Shown piece by piece: positions 4,845 to 6,409 of a stretch of 6,409 nucleotides of DNA. The number at the start of each line of letters is the position of its first letter. The stretch's first letter is position 1. The DNA is from Candidatus Nanohalarchaeota archaeon (lineage in GTDB: Archaea; EX4484-52): positions 1 through 6,409 of the forward strand of contig QMVB01000056.1 of assembly GCA_003660905.1 (NCBI GenBank), in the 5' to 3' direction. Both the position numbers and the translations under genes were made by a program. The notes beneath the pieces were generated by a model that saw only the letters and a program-made list of their open reading frames with translations, had not been told where the DNA came from and did not search any database.

Positions 4845-5279
4845 ATGGAAGAAAAAAAAGTAAGAAACATAATTGACGGAACAGTGATTGATCATATAAA
4901 ACCAAACTGCGCAATGAAAGTATTGTCTGTTTTAAGAGATATAGATCATGAATGCATAATTGTGTGCATTAATACAGACAGCAAAAAGCACGGCAGAAAA
5001 GATTTGATTAAAATAGAAAATAAATTTTTAGAGGAGCAGGAGTACAATGAGCTTGCTCTCATCAGCCCTGATGCGACAATAAATATAATAAAAAACGGAA
5101 AGCGAGTAAGCAAGGAGAAAGTAAAGACGCCCAAACATATCAAGGGGATAGGAAAATGCAATAACCCGCGCTGCGTAACAAACTGCCAAAACATGGAAAC
5201 TGAATTTGATGTTATATCAATAAAACCTACTGTTTTGAGATGCAGTTACTGCGAGAGCACAGCAGAGTACAAAGGATGA
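4845..5279 (+). CDS. pyrI: Aspartate carbamoyltransferase regulatory subunit
   Basis: PyrI dimers bind nucleotides (CTP and ATP in E. coli) and hold PyrB trimers together through a zinc domain. From Met at 4845 the protein has 144 residues. The N-terminal allosteric domain shows GTVIDHIKP (12-20) and GRKDLIKIENKFL (50-62), which carry the nucleotide-contacting D16, H17 and K56 equivalents. The zinc domain has all four ligands, C105 and C110 (CNNPRC) and C133 and C136 (CSYC). I chose 4845 because MEEKKVRNI matches where archaeal PyrI proteins begin. An in-frame ATG at 4830 would add five residues and overlap pyrB by 13 bases; with 4845 there are 2 bases between the genes. Its end is 4 bases from the stop of the convergent RimK gene. 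Confidence 0.95.
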   Translation: MEEKKVRNIIDGTVIDHIKPNCAMKVLSVLRDIDHECIIVCINTDSKKHGRKDLIKIENKFLEEQEYNELALISPDATINIIKNGKRVSKEKVKTPKHIKGIGKCNNPRCVTNCQNMETEFDVISIKPTVLRCSYCESTAEYKG

Positions 5280-5283
5280 TATT

Positions 5284-6366
5284 TCACTGCTTCGATTTCA
5301 TTTCCCTTTCTTCATCCAGCAATAGTTTTATCCGCTCAACTATTCTTTTTGCGATGTTTACTTCTGTTGCCTCAGTTAGTCCAACTATTCCTGGGTTTAT
5401 GTTTAGCTCAATGCAGTAAAAATGCCCGTCAGAGCATTCTATGAAGTCTGCGCCGCAAAGATCTGCATTTATGAGCTTTGCGCATTTGAATGCAGTCCTC
5501 TTCAATGCCATGCTTGGCTCAAATTTTATGCCTTTGTTCCCGCACTTGATGTTTGCTCTTGTTGTTCCTTTTTCCTTTATCACTCTTTTCATTGAGCCGA
5601 TTATTTCATCATGGCAGACTATTATTCTTATATCATCTCCCTTGTTTTTTACAAATTCCTGGATAAGCATTGTCTGCTTCATGGATTCCAGTGAGGAGAC
5701 AACAGAATTGAGAGTATCTATATCCTCGATGTACATTACGCCTTTTCCCCCGGAGCCGCCAACTAATTTTAGCATAATCGGAAAATGAAGTGTTTTGCCG
5801 ACAAACGAGACAGTTTCCCTGTTTGCAAGGTATGTTTTTGGAGTTATGATGCCGTGCTTTGCAAGCAGCATATTTGTCAGGAATTTGTCATGGACTATAT
5901 TGATGGTCTGCGGCGGATAATTTGTTCTTATTCCGAGAAGATAAAATGCCTTCATAATCCTGTAGCCCCGGTCTTTCCTGAATGAATCTATTTTTGCAAA
6001 AACATAATCAGTTTGCGTCAGGTCAACTTCCTTTCCGTTAATAACTGTTGTAATCTTTACGGTTCCCTCAATTTTCAGCACAACTTCTTCAATAAATGCA
6101 TGCGTCACTTCAAAAATATCATTTGCTTCCTTCAGGATCATCTTTGTTGTTTTTGCGAATCGTTTTGGCGTCAATAGCAAAAGACGGTATTTTTTCATAC
6201 TGTCTATTGGTGCATTAATTTTAAAATGCTTCTTTATCCACGGAAGATACAGAATGCACGGGAAAGTGATTTTATCCATGAGATTAACCTCAACTTTAAC
6301 ACTTGCATCATAACGCCCTCGAATTCCCAGTTCTAAGACTGGTTTCATAGATACAGAAAAATTCAC
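5284..6366 (-). CDS. rimK: RimK-family ATP-grasp ligase with an N-terminal RimB-like fragment
   Basis: RimK-type ligases use ATP to add amino acids, usually glutamate, to a protein C-terminus or a coenzyme. Residues 57-360 form a complete RimK-like protein (about 300 residues): an N-terminal domain, then the ATP-grasp fold with HDKFLTNMLLAKHGI (159-173), K200, the glycine-rich loop GGSGGKG (203-209), LIQEF (234-238), DDIR (244-247), D307 and the metal-binding ELNINPG (320-326). Substrate cannot be read from sequence; archaeal relatives include MptN and CofF, which act on coenzymes. Residues 1-56 are extra. KPVLELGIRG and VEVNLMDKITFP followed by KKHFKINAPIDS resemble the C-terminal half of retropepsin-like RimB proteases. 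The start used is GTG at 6366; the frame stays open to TGA at 6406-6408. Met57 (6198) could be the true RimK start. Confidence 0.82.
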   Translation of the reverse strand: MNFSVSMKPVLELGIRGRYDASVKVEVNLMDKITFPCILYLPWIKKHFKINAPIDSMKKYRLLLLTPKRFAKTTKMILKEANDIFEVTHAFIEEVVLKIEGTVKITTVINGKEVDLTQTDYVFAKIDSFRKDRGYRIMKAFYLLGIRTNYPPQTINIVHDKFLTNMLLAKHGIITPKTYLANRETVSFVGKTLHFPIMLKLVGGSGGKGVMYIEDIDTLNSVVSSLESMKQTMLIQEFVKNKGDDIRIIVCHDEIIGSMKRVIKEKGTTRANIKCGNKGIKFEPSMALKRTAFKCAKLINADLCGADFIECSDGHFYCIELNINPGIVGLTEATEVNIAKRIVERIKLLLDEEREMKSKQ

Positions 6367-6409
6367 AATATAATTTTTGGAATTTTTAGATTTGCAAAAA
6401 TATCTTCAA

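Noticed and set aside
5441..5985. Plus-strand reading frames of 115 and 66 codons opposite rimK
   Set aside because: They lie antisense to the ATP-grasp core, whose motifs are complete, so they are shadows.

Overview
The window comes from an AT-rich archaeal genome. The archaeal-type secE-spt5-rpl11 cluster, the two-subunit aspartate carbamoyltransferase with archaeal-like sequences, TATA-like boxes about 25 bases before start codons, and the near absence of Shine-Dalgarno sequences all point that way. Short genes and a reduced ribosomal protein L11 suggest a DPANN-type lineage (for example Woesearchaeota or Pacearchaeota). The lineage is an inference; no rRNA gene is present to test it.

Layout. 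Bases 1-334 hold no gene but a tandem array of four imperfect-palindrome units. Two share one hairpin and two share a second, nested hairpin type whose stems differ while their linkers are conserved. An Mre11/SbcD-type nuclease gene follows (390-1625) from an apparently leaderless promoter. Bases 1626-2378 form a 750-base stretch with no intact gene; reading frames on both strands show two small decayed genes facing each other (1750-1889 plus, 1926-2310 minus). A leaderless gene for a small cysteine-rich membrane-anchored protein follows (2407-2736).

The centre is a compact plus-strand operon: secE, spt5, an L11 gene lacking its N-terminal domain, pyrB and pyrI (2818-5279). Gene spacing is 15 bases or less, and spt5 and rpl11 overlap. 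It joins protein export, transcription elongation and the ribosome to the committed step of pyrimidine synthesis. The usual archaeal continuation of this cluster (L1, L10, L12) is missing and pyrBI sits in its place. A convergent RimK-type ATP-grasp ligase (5284-6366, minus) ends 4 bases from pyrI and carries an N-terminal extension that looks like the back half of a retropepsin-like RimB domain.

The observations most worth following are the L11 without an N-terminal domain, the structured repeat array at the left edge, the truncated protease-like extension on RimK, and the multiply disabled minus-strand gene.
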